A DNA stretch of 64,000 bases from Salipiger pallidus. Lineage in GTDB: Bacteria > Pseudomonadota > Alphaproteobacteria > Rhodobacterales > Rhodobacteraceae. Below, in pieces: positions 30,240-38,703 of this stretch (its first letter is position 1; every line of letters starts with the position of its first letter). The DNA lies in assembly GCF_014643635.1 (NCBI RefSeq), contig NZ_BMJV01000006.1, positions 186,001-250,000 on the forward strand, given 5' to 3'. A model generated the notes under the pieces. It did not search any database. It had not been told where the DNA came from and was given only the letters and a program-made list of their open reading frames with translations. A program made the position numbers and the translations under genes.

Positions 30240-30655
30240 TGCGAAAGTTCCCTCTTGTGATGCTTGCCTTGCTGTCTCAGCCGGCCTTCGCGGAAACCGT
30301 GGTTGCGACGCGCACCATCCGGGCTCTCGAGGTCATAGAACCCAACGCCATCCGCCTCGATCCGGCCCGTCTCGAGGGCGCTCACAGCGCGCTCGAGGAG
30401 GTGGTCGGCATGGAAGCACGGATCGCGATCTACCCCGGCCGGGCCATCATGAAGACCGCCATCGGAGTGCCCGCCCTGATCGACCGCAACCAGGTGGTCG
30501 AGCTGATCTTCGAACGCGCCGGGCTTCGGATCGTGACCGAGGGGCGCTCCCTTGATCGCGGAGGTGCCGGTGACCGTATCCGCGTCATGAACCTGTCCTC
30601 CCGAGCCACCCTTTTCGGCAAGATCACTGAAACCGGCACCATCATCGTCAATTGA
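30239..30655 (+). CDS. flgA: Flagellar P-ring assembly chaperone FlgA
   Basis: A 138-residue secreted protein with a signal peptide (MRKFPLVMLALLSQPAFAET) and a C-terminal SAF-type domain: MKTAIGVPALIDRNQVVEL, GRSLDRGGAGDRIRVMNLSS and TETGTIIVN. FlgA helps build the P ring in the periplasm. It is shorter than the enterobacterial protein but of the length seen in roseobacters. It overlaps flgG by one base. The P-ring gene flgI is not present in the window. Confidence 0.93.
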   Translation: MRKFPLVMLALLSQPAFAETVVATRTIRALEVIEPNAIRLDPARLEGAHSALEEVVGMEARIAIYPGRAIMKTAIGVPALIDRNQVVELIFERAGLRIVTEGRSLDRGGAGDRIRVMNLSSRATLFGKITETGTIIVN

Positions 30656-30664
30656 AAGCTGCCC

Positions 30665-31393
30665 ATGCGTCTGCGTCCTGCCCTTATCCTCATGCTTCTG
30701 CCAGCCATGGCCTGTTCCAGGCTCGACCACGTTGGCAAAGCGCCAAGTTTCACACCACAGACCCAAAGCGCTGAACGGGTCGCCATGGCCTATTCCGATG
30801 TCCCCACAATCGCGAGGCCAAGGCGCACAACGGATCAGGCATCGCTCTGGAGCCATCAGAAAAGTTCTCTGCTGGGGGACAGGCGGGCGATGCAGCAGGG
30901 GGATATCCTGACCGTCGTGATCGAGATCGACGATTCCGCGAATATCTCGAACACGACATCCCGGTCCCGGTCGGGATCCGAAAGCATGGGGATTCCGTCC
31001 CTTCTCGGGATCCCGCAGCGGATCGACCCTGAGCTTCCAGTGGGGGCAACGCTTGCCGATGCCGTGGATCTGAACAGCCAGGCGACCTCTTCGGGCAATG
31101 GGCAGGTCGCTCGAAGCGAACAGCTTACGCTGCGCATCGCCGCAACGGTGACGAATGTCATGCCGAACGGTGTGCTGGCCATTCAGGGGGCTCAGGAGGT
31201 CCGGGTCAATTTCGAGATGCGCGAGCTGCTGGTTTCCGGTTTCGTGCGACCCGAAGATATCAGCCGACAGAACGAAATTGGCTACGACAAGATCGCCTCG
31301 GCCAAGATCTCCTATGGTGGGCGAGGCCAGATCACAGATGTTCAGCAACCCCGGATCGGGCAACAGGTGCTCGACGTGATCCTGCCCTTCTGA
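30665..31393 (+). CDS. flgH: Flagellar L-ring lipoprotein FlgH
   Basis: A 242-residue outer-membrane lipoprotein forming the L ring. The signal ends in the lipobox PAMAC, with the modified cysteine at about residue 17. LWSHQKSSLLGDRRAMQQGDILTVVIEIDDSA and GVLAIQGAQEVRVNFEMRELLVSG are conserved FlgH segments, as is the end QQVLDVILPF. Placed between flgA and fliL in the same operon. Confidence 0.96.
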   Translation: MRLRPALILMLLPAMACSRLDHVGKAPSFTPQTQSAERVAMAYSDVPTIARPRRTTDQASLWSHQKSSLLGDRRAMQQGDILTVVIEIDDSANISNTTSRSRSGSESMGIPSLLGIPQRIDPELPVGATLADAVDLNSQATSSGNGQVARSEQLTLRIAATVTNVMPNGVLAIQGAQEVRVNFEMRELLVSGFVRPEDISRQNEIGYDKIASAKISYGGRGQITDVQQPRIGQQVLDVILPF

Positions 31394-31403
31394 AGAGGTT
31401 CCG

Positions 31404-31928
31404 ATGAAGAAGCTTCTGCCAATCCTTCTTGCCCTGCTTGGCACCGGCGCTGGTGTTGGCGCCGGGATTTTACTCGCTCCTGCGCATGAAGCCTCTTCCG
31501 CAACGGAGCAGCACACCGCCGACGAGGGGGAAGGCAGCCACGCAGGGAACGGCGATGGGACCGATCATGCGGCAGCCGACGAGCACTCAGAAGGCGATGC
31601 CGGTCAGAACCAGTATGTGAAGCTGAACAACCAGTTCGTCGTACCGGTTATGGCGGGGGACGAGGTCAAGTCACTGGTGGTCCTGTCCCTGAGCCTTGAG
31701 GTCAGGCTGGGCGGTCAGGAACTGGTCTATTCCCTGGAGCCCAAGCTTCGGGACGTCTTTCTGCGGACGCTTTTTGATCATGCGAACCTCGGAGGGTTCG
31801 AGGGCAACTTCACCGAAATCCACAGGCTCGATCTGCTGCGGCGTGCCCTCTACGAGTCTGCCCGCAATGTCATGGGCCCCACCGTGTTGGATGTTCTGAT
31901 CACCGAGATTGCGCGTCAGGATCAGTGA
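31404..31928 (+). CDS. fliL: FliL-family basal-body associated protein
   Basis: A 174-residue protein with one N-terminal membrane helix (about residues 5-25), an acidic, histidine- and glycine-rich linker (about 30-70) and the FliL domain: YVKLNNQFVVPV, LVVLSLSLEV, LRDVFLRTLFDHANLGGF and a C-terminal VLDVLITEIARQDQ. FliL associates with the stator and basal body. It is the last gene of the flagellar operon here; the usual following flagellar genes are absent, and a gene-free region with a tandem repeat follows. Some genomes carry more than one FliL paralogue. Confidence 0.88.
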   Translation: MKKLLPILLALLGTGAGVGAGILLAPAHEASSATEQHTADEGEGSHAGNGDGTDHAAADEHSEGDAGQNQYVKLNNQFVVPVMAGDEVKSLVVLSLSLEVRLGGQELVYSLEPKLRDVFLRTLFDHANLGGFEGNFTEIHRLDLLRRALYESARNVMGPTVLDVLITEIARQDQ

Positions 31929-32174
31929 CAGGCGGGCTGCGGACCCGGACGGCCCGCGGGAAGGCAGGGAGCGCCCTTCGGGCCGTGAAAGCGAAGAGCG
32001 GGTAATCCGGGAAGTTATGCGGCCTTTAGAGCAGTCTGCCGCAGCCCGATTGCATCGCCACCGACCTGCTTGAGGCCCTCCACGTTCATCCCTCAAAGCG
32101 GTTCAGACCGTATGCTGCATATGACAATGTTCGGAAACAGGGGCATGGCCTTGTCTGCCGTGTTGCATGATGTT

Positions 32175-32245
32175 GGGCATCTGGGCATCTGGGCATCTGG
32201 GCATCTGGGCATCTGGGCATCTGGGCATCTGGGCATCTGGGCATC
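32175..32245 (+). repeat. Octanucleotide tandem repeat (GGGCATCT)8.9
   Basis: Eight perfect copies of GGGCATCT followed by seven bases of a ninth copy, 71 bases in total. The period is not a multiple of three, so gain or loss of a unit would shift any reading frame through it. It lies in the gene-free stretch between fliL and the TonB receptor. Perfect repeats of this type are prone to copy-number change. Confidence 0.97.
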
Positions 32246-32435
32246 CCGATCCCCTTCAGACTTTACAGGAACGTTGCAGTCGACAAGCTGGTCCACCCGG
32301 GGCCGCAGGTTGATTTGGCCCGCGCTCAGGTCGCGTATCTTGGGAGACCTGAGCAGCTCGACCCGGCTTTCCTTGGAACCCTCGCTCGCTTCAGCGCCAC
32401 AAAATCCTTCCGGCGGCGCGTGGTCCGTGCGGCCG

Positions 32436-32460
32436 TTTTCCGCCGGGTCTTGGCGGAAAA
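32436..32460. repeat. Inverted repeat, terminator-like
   Basis: TTTTCCGCC and GGCGGAAAA arms (9 bases, perfect) with a seven-base loop. T-rich on both strands at the stem ends, so it could terminate transcription from either side. Confidence 0.5.
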
Positions 32461-32822
32461 GGCTTCCGATCCTTGCTGCTCTAAAGAGGTCAGTCGGCAT
32501 GAAATGCGGGACCCTTCCAGTCGCTTGAGTGTTCGACGCTCGTCATTACCAGTGTCTTCGAGGACGTGATCAATCAATACCTGACTGAAACACTTGACAA
32601 ATCGTGGTGCGCCCCCGATACCGGCCACATAGGCGCCAGCCGACCCCAGATCCTGCCCCGTGTGCCAACGCGATGCCCCACGATCCGGTCCGCAAGCGAA
32701 ATCCCCAATACCCGAGGATGCTCCGTGCCGCTGGCGGTCGTCCTTCGTGATTTCGCCGCGGCTTGGAAACGAGGCACGGGCTGCAAGCGCGGCCCCTTGC
32801 CCATGGGACAAGGACATCTTTC

Positions 32823-34832
32823 ATGACACTCGCAGGGACGCTGAGGGGCGCGACCGCGCTCGCGCTGGTTCTGGGTGGGGCACAGTCTGCCGGAGCGCAA
32901 GAAACCGCCGGGACGCAGGATGCGGACAGCACCTACCTCGGGCGGATCGTCATCGGCTACACCGAGGACGGCACCCCGCTTTATGCCGGTGAGAACACCA
33001 CCCGGCTCGAGGGTACGGCCATAACCGCACAGGGTGGCACCGCAACGGTGGACGATGTGCTGCGGCAGGTGCCGGGGGTGTCGACCCGGCTCAACCCCGG
33101 GCAGCCGGGGGTCGCGGTGTCGATCCGCGGCCTGCAGGGGCAGGGCCGCGTCGCCATGGCGGTCGAGGGCGTGCCGCAGACCTTCCGCTTTAACGGCCAT
33201 GCCTCTGAAGGGTATGCCAATTTCGAACCGCTGTTCCTACAGGGCATCGACATCACCCGTGGCGCGGTGGTCACCGCCGGGGGCAGTGGGCTTGCCGGTG
33301 CTGCCAACTTCCGCCTGATCGACGCCGAGGACGTTGTGCAGGGCAACGGCGCCGGTGGCGTTGCCAAACTGACCTACGGCGACAATGGTGACAGCTTTGG
33401 GCGGATGGCTGCGGCGGGGTACGTGGACGAGCGGTTCTCGATGCTCGCGGCCTATGCGCGCACCACCGCGGATGCCTACGAGGACGGCGCGGGCGATGAG
33501 GTGGCCAACACCGACCGTGACACCGAAAGCTACATGCTGCGCGGCAGTTACGAGCTGACAGACACACAGAGCCTCGAGCTTCTGGCGACCCGGCAGAATG
33601 CCGATTACGCCTCGAACTCCTATTTCCAGGAGATGACCACCGATCTGTTCAAGCTGGGCTACCGGCTGGATTACAGCCCGGCGATCAATCTTCGCGCCAA
33701 TGTTTACCGTTCGGTCACCGACAACGAGTACACCGGATCCATCACCGGCACCGGCAGCTATGTCGGCCGGTCCATGGAAACGATCACCACCGGGCTCGAC
33801 GTCACCAACGTGAGCGAGCTGAGCCTTGGCAACTGGATGCTGACCTCGACCAACGGGTTCGAGTATTACGAGGATGCGCTGGGCGGGGCCGATGGCGGCG
33901 CCAATCCGACCTATGGCGAAAGCAGCAAGCTGGGCGTGTTCACCGAGAACGTCTTCAGCAACGGCCCATGGGAAATCACTGCCGCCCTGCGCTACAGTGA
34001 ATACAGCCTGCACGGCGAGCTGAACAATGCACTGGAAAGCGGGTCGGTGGACATCGACGGATCGTCCGTCGATCCCAAGCTGACCATCGCCTACCAGGCG
34101 AACGACTGGCTGCAGCCCTATGTTAGCGTCTCGCGCACCACCCGCGCGCCGTCTCTGCAGGAGACCCTTCAGGAAAGCTTCCACGGGTACGGGTTCTTCA
34201 ACCTCTACCTCGGGCCGAACCCGGATCTCGAGACCGAGACCTCGGAAGGCGGAGAGATCGGGGTGAACATCGCTCATGACGGCCTGTTCTCCGCGGGTGA
34301 CCGGTTCACCGCACGGGCGGCGCTGTTCAAGATGAACATCGACAACTACATCGCCTATGTTCAGGAAGACGGATATTATCCTTCGGTGGGTCCGGTCACG
34401 CTGTCTTACTACGACAACATCCCCGGCACCACGGTCACCAAGGGCTTTGAGCTCGAGGCCGCTTACGAGGCGGACCTGTGGTCCGGCGCACTGTCCTACA
34501 CCAACTCGGACTCGACGCCGCCGTCGGGCTCCGAAGGCTACGAGTTGCAGCCGCCGGACACATTCTCGCTGACGCTCGCACGACACTGGCTGGACGGAGA
34601 CCTGACCACCGGGGCGACCTACAGCCACACCTCGTCCGGCGTGTCCATCGACAGTGAAACAGGCAGTGACGACTATGGCCTGTGGGACGTGTTCGCCAGC
34701 TACAAGGCAGGCGACAACCTCTTCATGACCGCCAAGGTCGCCAACGTCGGGGACGAGGATTACACGCCCTGGGCCTCGACCAGCAAGGGACCGGGACGCA
34801 GCTACCACCTTGGCCTTCAGGTCAACTTCTGA
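32823..34832 (+). CDS. TonB-dependent outer-membrane receptor, haem/haemoglobin type
   Basis: A 669-residue protein with signal peptide (MTLAGTLRGATALALVLGGAQSAGAQE), plug domain (about residues 45-165, VDDVLRQVPGVSTRLNPGQPG and VSIRGLQGQGR) and a 22-strand-type barrel ending HLGLQVNF. The motifs TRAPSLQETLQE and NPDLETETSEGGEIGVN correspond to the FRAP and NPNL boxes of haem receptors, each with one change. Haem or haemoprotein is therefore the best guess for the ligand, but not certain. No TonB, haem ABC transporter or Fur-type regulator lies nearby, so it is an orphan. The start at 32823 follows AAGGA and begins the signal peptide; an upstream in-frame ATG at 32763 was rejected. Confidence 0.9.
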   Translation: MTLAGTLRGATALALVLGGAQSAGAQETAGTQDADSTYLGRIVIGYTEDGTPLYAGENTTRLEGTAITAQGGTATVDDVLRQVPGVSTRLNPGQPGVAVSIRGLQGQGRVAMAVEGVPQTFRFNGHASEGYANFEPLFLQGIDITRGAVVTAGGSGLAGAANFRLIDAEDVVQGNGAGGVAKLTYGDNGDSFGRMAAAGYVDERFSMLAAYARTTADAYEDGAGDEVANTDRDTESYMLRGSYELTDTQSLELLATRQNADYASNSYFQEMTTDLFKLGYRLDYSPAINLRANVYRSVTDNEYTGSITGTGSYVGRSMETITTGLDVTNVSELSLGNWMLTSTNGFEYYEDALGGADGGANPTYGESSKLGVFTENVFSNGPWEITAALRYSEYSLHGELNNALESGSVDIDGSSVDPKLTIAYQANDWLQPYVSVSRTTRAPSLQETLQESFHGYGFFNLYLGPNPDLETETSEGGEIGVNIAHDGLFSAGDRFTARAALFKMNIDNYIAYVQEDGYYPSVGPVTLSYYDNIPGTTVTKGFELEAAYEADLWSGALSYTNSDSTPPSGSEGYELQPPDTFSLTLARHWLDGDLTTGATYSHTSSGVSIDSETGSDDYGLWDVFASYKAGDNLFMTAKVANVGDEDYTPWASTSKGPGRSYHLGLQVNF

Positions 34833-34935
34833 ACGGGCAGGCGGTGGGAACCGGAAGGCACGCCGGACCCTCGCCGTATAACGCGCGGCCAGCCTATCCC
34901 TCGGGTCAAAGCGCCGCGCATGACAGGGGCACGGA

Positions 34936-34963
34936 AAAGGGGCACCCCACGGGGTGCCCCTTT
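34936..34963. terminator. Bidirectional terminator
   Basis: AAAGGGGCACCCC and GGGGTGCCCCTTT arms (13 bases, perfect) around AC, between the convergent receptor and symporter genes. A-rich and T-rich ends suit termination on both strands. Confidence 0.9.
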
Positions 34964-34985
34964 GGTCGTTCTGGCGGGCAGCGGA

Positions 34986-36539
34986 TCAGACGAAGCGCTT
35001 GATCTCACCGGTTTTCAGGCGCCGCGAATAGCTGATCATCTCGCCCTTCACGATGGGCATCAGGAAGTAGAGCCCGACGATGTTGAACAGGGCCATGGAG
35101 AAGATCGCAGCATCCGAGAAGTCAATCACTGGGCCAAGGTTCATTGCCGCGCCGATGACGACGAAGATGCAGAACAGGATCTTGAATGACAGCTCCTGCA
35201 CCTTGCCTTCGCCGAACATGTAGGTCCACGCCTTGAGGCCGTAGTAGCTCCAGCTGAGCATGGTGGAGAAGGCGAACAGGATCACGGCCAGCACCAGTAC
35301 ATAGGGGAAGAACCCGAAGGCCGAGCCGAACGCCGCTGATGTCAGTTCGACCCCCGACACGCCGCCTTCGGTGACGATCTGGCCCGAGTCCGCATCCCAC
35401 AGGTAGAGGCCCGTCTCTGGATCAATCTGAAGCACGCCGGTGATGACGATCACGAGGGCGGTCATGGTGCAGATCACCACCGTGTCGATCAGCGGCTCGA
35501 GCAGGGACACGAAGCCTTCGGTGATCGGCTCCTTGGTGCGCACCGCCGAGTGGGCGATGGCGGCAGAGCCCACGCCCGCCTCGTTCGAGAAGGCAGCGCG
35601 GCGGAAGCCCTGGATCAGTGCGCCGACCATGCCGCCGGCGACGCCCGCGCCGGTGAAGGCGCCTGCAAAGATCTGACCGAAGGCCCAGCCGATCTGGTCG
35701 GCGTTCATCAGGATGATGATGATGGCGGTGCCCACGTAGAGGATGCCCATGAAGGGCACGATCTTTTCGGTGACCTGCGCGATGGATTTGAGGCCGCCAA
35801 CGATCACTGCAAAGACGATGGCGGCAAAGATGATGCCGGTGATCCAGCCGGGGTAGTCACCGGCGATGCTGGCAATCTGCGCATGGGCCTGGTTGGCCTG
35901 GAACATGTTGCCGGCCCCCAGTGCGGCCAGCACGCAGAAGATCGAGAAGAACACTGCCAGCACCTTGCCAAGCCCGCCGAAGCCACGTTGGGCCATGCCC
36001 TTGGAGAGGTAGTACATCGGCCCGCCGGAGACGCTTCCGTCAGAGTATTCATTGCGGAATTTCACCCCGAGGGTGCATTCGGTGAACTTCGTGGCCATGC
36101 CCAGAAGGCCTGCGAGAATCATCCAGAACGTGGCGCCCGGCCCGCCAATGGACACGGCAACCGCGACGCCCGCGATGTTGCCAAGGCCCACGGTGCCAGA
36201 CAGCGCCGTTGCCAGCGCCTGGAAGTGGCTGACCTCGCCCGCGTCGTTGGGGTCGGAATACTTGCCCGACACCAGCGCAATGGCATGTCCGAAGAAGCGG
36301 AACTGTACCACCGAGAAGTAGATGGTGAAGATCGTCGCCGCGATCACCAGCCATAGAACGATCCATGGAAAGTTGGTGCCCGGCAGTGACGAGAAGATGA
36401 AGCTCACGAAGGGGCCGGTCGCGGTTCCGAAGGCGGTATTGATGGCCTCGTCAACGCCCTGCGCCGCGGCGCGGCCCGTGTCGAGCATCAGCGCCAGAAG
36501 GGCCACAAGAGCCAGGGTGAGTGTCTTTGGATGGAACAT
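34986..36539 (-). CDS. Sodium:alanine (AGCS family) symporter
   Basis: A 517-residue inner-membrane transporter of the alanine/glycine:cation symporter family, with a cleavable-looking N-terminus (ending GRAAAQG) and about ten to eleven membrane helices. Family signatures include GTVGLGNIAGVAVAVSIGGP, GPGATFWMILAGLLGMATKF, ECTLGVKFR and GFRRAAFSNEAGVGSAAIAH. It imports alanine, glycine or similar small amino acids with sodium. The start at 36539 follows AAGGAGAGA; the open frame runs further upstream into the stress-protein gene. It lies 19 bases behind the universal stress protein gene and is probably cotranscribed. Confidence 0.95.
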   Translation of the reverse strand: MFHPKTLTLALVALLALMLDTGRAAAQGVDEAINTAFGTATGPFVSFIFSSLPGTNFPWIVLWLVIAATIFTIYFSVVQFRFFGHAIALVSGKYSDPNDAGEVSHFQALATALSGTVGLGNIAGVAVAVSIGGPGATFWMILAGLLGMATKFTECTLGVKFRNEYSDGSVSGGPMYYLSKGMAQRGFGGLGKVLAVFFSIFCVLAALGAGNMFQANQAHAQIASIAGDYPGWITGIIFAAIVFAVIVGGLKSIAQVTEKIVPFMGILYVGTAIIIILMNADQIGWAFGQIFAGAFTGAGVAGGMVGALIQGFRRAAFSNEAGVGSAAIAHSAVRTKEPITEGFVSLLEPLIDTVVICTMTALVIVITGVLQIDPETGLYLWDADSGQIVTEGGVSGVELTSAAFGSAFGFFPYVLVLAVILFAFSTMLSWSYYGLKAWTYMFGEGKVQELSFKILFCIFVVIGAAMNLGPVIDFSDAAIFSMALFNIVGLYFLMPIVKGEMISYSRRLKTGEIKRFV

Positions 36540-36558
36540 GTATGTCTCTCTCCTTGGC

Positions 36559-36996
36559 TCAGGGAACGATGACGGTGGGAATGGGCGACAGTTGAGCAAG
36601 GCCCAGCGGCACCGACCCGAAGATTCGTGTCGCCATGGATTGCTGCCCTGATCGGCCGACAAAGATCAGTGTGGCTCCGGCCAATTTGGCTTCTTCGAGG
36701 ACCAGCTCGATCACCTGCCCATAGCGGATGACGGCGGTGGCGCTGACCCCTGCCGTGTCGCAGGCTGCGAGCGCCGGGGCCATGACCACTTCGTCCGCCC
36801 GCGCGAGTTCCCTTTTCCGGCGTGAATGCCGCTCTTCGACTTCCTGAGGGGTCAGGAAGGAATAGGGCGACCATTCAAGCACATGCACCAGCACCAGTGA
36901 CGCGCCTTCGGCCTTCGCCCGCGTGATGGCATAGTTTAGGACGCCGCTGTCGCTTGGCTCTCCTTCATAGGCCACGATGAAAACGTTTGAAGTCAT
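36559..36996 (-). CDS. Universal stress protein (UspA family)
   Basis: A 145-residue single-domain Usp. The N-terminal strand VFIVAYEGEPSDSGVLNYAI and the C-terminal ATP-binding pattern VGRSGQQSMATRIFGSVPLGLAQLSPIPTVIVP-like region (glycines and serine of G-2x-G-9x-G-S/T visible at VGRSGQQ and FGSVP) identify it. Paired with the symporter gene downstream; a role in transporter or stress regulation is inferred from this linkage only. Confidence 0.93.
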   Translation of the reverse strand: MTSNVFIVAYEGEPSDSGVLNYAITRAKAEGASLVLVHVLEWSPYSFLTPQEVEERHSRRKRELARADEVVMAPALAACDTAGVSATAVIRYGQVIELVLEEAKLAGATLIFVGRSGQQSMATRIFGSVPLGLAQLSPIPTVIVP

Positions 36997-37274
36997 TCGG
37001 ACTATCCCCTTACCTTGCTCATCTCTTTTTTGGATGAAAGGCCGCGATCACCGCCGCGTACCGGCCAATGGTGAGCGCTCTGTCGGGGGGCTGTCACGAA
37101 AAATATGCAAATTGCCCGGAATTATTCCCGCGCTGGACGAGGTTTTGCCGCGATCCGCAGGCGCCGGGCGCATTTGTCCCTTTTGCTCTGCAGGAGCTGC
37201 GCTAAGCTTCCGGTCATCGCGGGGGGCAACCCTCGGGCGATCATGCAGTGCAGATTGGATACCGGAGAGACGCC

Positions 37275-37616
37275 ATGGGCAAGAGAGACGAGCTGATCGA
37301 GAAATATGCCGAGGACCTGAAGTCCAAGTGCGGCATGGAGCCGGACATGGACCTGCTGACCAAGGTGACCATCGGCTGCGGCCCGGCGATCTACAACGCC
37401 GACAGCTCGACGGTGGCGTCGTCCCAGCCGGGTGAGCTCGAGACGGTGAAAGAGAAGTTCCTCGTCAAGAAGCTGGGCCTTGCAGATGGTCCCGAACTGA
37501 TGGACGCGATCCACGCGGTTATCGAGACCTACGGTCAGTCCGAGCGCAACAAGTATCGCGCCGTGGTCTACTACATGCTGACCAAGCATTTCGGCAAGGA
37601 AGCGGTCTACGGCTGA
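37275..37616 (+). CDS. DUF2853 family protein
   Basis: A 113-residue small helical protein of unknown function found widely in Rhodobacteraceae. Recognisable parts are MGKRDELIEKYAEDLKSKCG at the start and NKYRAVVYYMLTKHFG near the end. The start at 37275 follows CCGGAGAGA at good spacing; the frame is open 27 bases further upstream. It stands alone, with its own terminator. Confidence 0.9.
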   Translation: MGKRDELIEKYAEDLKSKCGMEPDMDLLTKVTIGCGPAIYNADSSTVASSQPGELETVKEKFLVKKLGLADGPELMDAIHAVIETYGQSERNKYRAVVYYMLTKHFGKEAVYG

Positions 37617-37629
37617 CCGGTCTTCGGAG

Positions 37630-37659
37630 CGCCCGGTTTCCTAACCGGGCGTTTCTTTT
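37630..37659 (+). terminator. Intrinsic terminator after the DUF2853 gene
   Basis: CGCCCGGTT and AACCGGGCG arms with loop TCCT, then TTTCTTTT. Confidence 0.93.
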
Positions 37660-37686
37660 GTAAAGCGGGTTTTAGGCATTCGGCTT

Positions 37687-37715
37687 TTGCATCGAATGCG
37701 CGCCTCTTATATAAC
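37687..37715 (+). promoter_or_regulatory. Sigma-70 type promoter before candidate RNA
   Basis: TTGCAT (37687-37692), exactly 17 bases, TATAAC (37710-37715). No open reading frame begins behind it on this strand; the next gene is on the opposite strand. Confidence 0.65.
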
Positions 37716-37721
37716 GTTTTT

Positions 37722-37975
37722 GGGGCCAGAACGGCCGAAACCGGATCTTTCCAAGCGTGGTGTGGGACCACTCATGGGGTGAGAACGGGGTTCGGCTGAT
37801 GGCCGGACCCCGTGCCGCTGTTCCTGGAACGGCTGCTGCCGGATTGGTCATGGTAAACCAGCTTCGCTCAGTTGCTCTTGCTCAACCTTACTGTGGTCCG
37901 TCGGTCGTGTTCAGGCAGCAGTGTTGAGGCAACCTTTCCCAGCAGGCTGGGCAGCCAATCACACGCACTGCTGGC
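37722..37975 (+). ncRNA. Candidate structured non-coding RNA (unidentified)
   Basis: About 250 bases behind a good promoter, without a plausible protein. Hairpins visible: GTGGT/ACCAC at 37757-37771; a 12-pair stem at 37785-37813 (one G-T pair, loop TGATG); CCCAGC/GCTGGG at 37938-37951, itself enclosed by CAGCAGTG (37916-37923) and CACTGCTG (37966-37973). The sequence shows none of the signature segments of tmRNA, RNase P RNA, SRP RNA or tRNA known to me. A diverged 6S RNA is possible. The 5' end is set from the promoter; the 3' end is a guess at the last hairpin, which has no T-tract. Confidence 0.45.
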
Positions 37976-38011
37976 TTTGGCCAGCCGCGCCACGCCCCGG
38001 ATGGCTTGAAG

Positions 38012-38428
38012 TCAGTCGAGGCCTGCCAATCCGCAAACGATGGCCCATTCCTCTTCGGTGACAGGCTGCACCGACAGGCGCGCGCGGTTGACCAGCACCA
38101 TGTTGGCCAGGCGCGGGTCGGCCTTGATCTCGTCGAGGGTCACCGCGCGGGGCAGGGGGCGGATGGCCTTTATGTCCACGCAGTCCCACCGGGGATCATC
38201 GGCCTTGCTGTCGGGGTGGGACTGGGCGATCACCTCGACGATGCCGACGACCGCCTTCTCCTTCTGCGAATGGTAGAAGAAGCCGCGGTCGCCCACTTTC
38301 ATCTCGCGCATGATGTTGCGCGCGTGATAGTTGCGCACGCCGTCCCATTCTTCGCCCTCATCGCCCTTGGCGACCTGGTCCTCCCAGGACCAGGTCGAGG
38401 GTTCGGACTTGAACAGCCAGTGGTTCAT
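38012..38428 (-). CDS. EVE domain protein
   Basis: A 138-residue EVE-domain protein (PUA-like fold): [46 protein letters not shown] and VGIVEVIAQSHPDS are typical. EVE domains bind modified bases in RNA or DNA; the cellular role of the stand-alone protein is not settled. The start at 38428 forms an ATGA overlap with the YciI gene, the most upstream member of the gpsA group to touch it. Confidence 0.93.
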   Translation of the reverse strand: MNHWLFKSEPSTWSWEDQVAKGDEGEEWDGVRNYHARNIMREMKVGDRGFFYHSQKEKAVVGIVEVIAQSHPDSKADDPRWDCVDIKAIRPLPRAVTLDEIKADPRLANMVLVNRARLSVQPVTEEEWAIVCGLAGLD

Positions 38429-38703
38429 CCGATGACCTTCTTCCACGCGGTCAGCTCGACGCTCTCGAAGAGGTCCGCCTTGGCGTAGGGGTCGTTCGCC
38501 GCCCAGTCCTGCGCCGCGGTCATGTCTGCCACGTCGAGGATCACGAGGCTGCCGCACATGTCGCCGGCCTCGTCCAGAAGCGGGCCGGCCTGCGTGACGA
38601 CGCCGGTCGCCTCGATATAGGCGAGGTGCGCGTCACGGTTGTCCTTGCGGGTCTGGAGCGCGCCTTTGCGGTCCTTGGCGATCAGGGCGATGAGCATGGT
38701 CAT
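38425..38703 (-). CDS. YciI family protein
   Basis: A 92-residue ferredoxin-like fold protein. The conserved histidine in [11 protein letters not shown] and aspartate in [10 protein letters not shown] form the His-Asp pair proposed as active site in YciI proteins. Reaction unknown. It overlaps gpsA upstream and the EVE gene downstream by ATGA, so the order tsaD-gpsA-yciI-EVE is one translationally coupled operon. Confidence 0.92.
   Translation of the reverse strand: MTMLIALIAKDRKGALQTRKDNRDAHLAYIEATGVVTQAGPLLDEAGDMCGSLVILDVADMTAAQDWAANDPYAKADLFESVELTAWKKVIG

Larger units (their letters stand above)
31929..32822. other. 894-base region without convincing gene
   Basis: Open frames exist on both strands but none resembles a known family, and those crossing the octamer repeat become eight-residue periodic peptides. 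A short minus-strand frame near 32022-32093 (starting MNVEGLKQVGGDAIG, 24 codons) may be a gene remnant but was not recognised. TTGACA (32594-32599), 17 bases, GATACC is a weak promoter candidate for the TonB receptor. The region may be the scar of a deletion or insertion at the end of the flagellar operon. Confidence 0.5.

Noticed and set aside
32175-32245. CRISPR array
   Set aside because: The units are contiguous 8-base repeats without spacers and no cas genes are present.
32070-32580. Protein genes crossing the octamer repeat
   Set aside because: Frames on both strands translate the repeat as an eight-residue periodic peptide, lack ribosome sites and resemble no family.
37722-37975. tmRNA, SRP RNA or RNase P RNA
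   Set aside because: The tag-peptide coding segment, the SRP GGAAG-type loop region and the RNase P conserved cores are not recognisable; 6S RNA could not be excluded.
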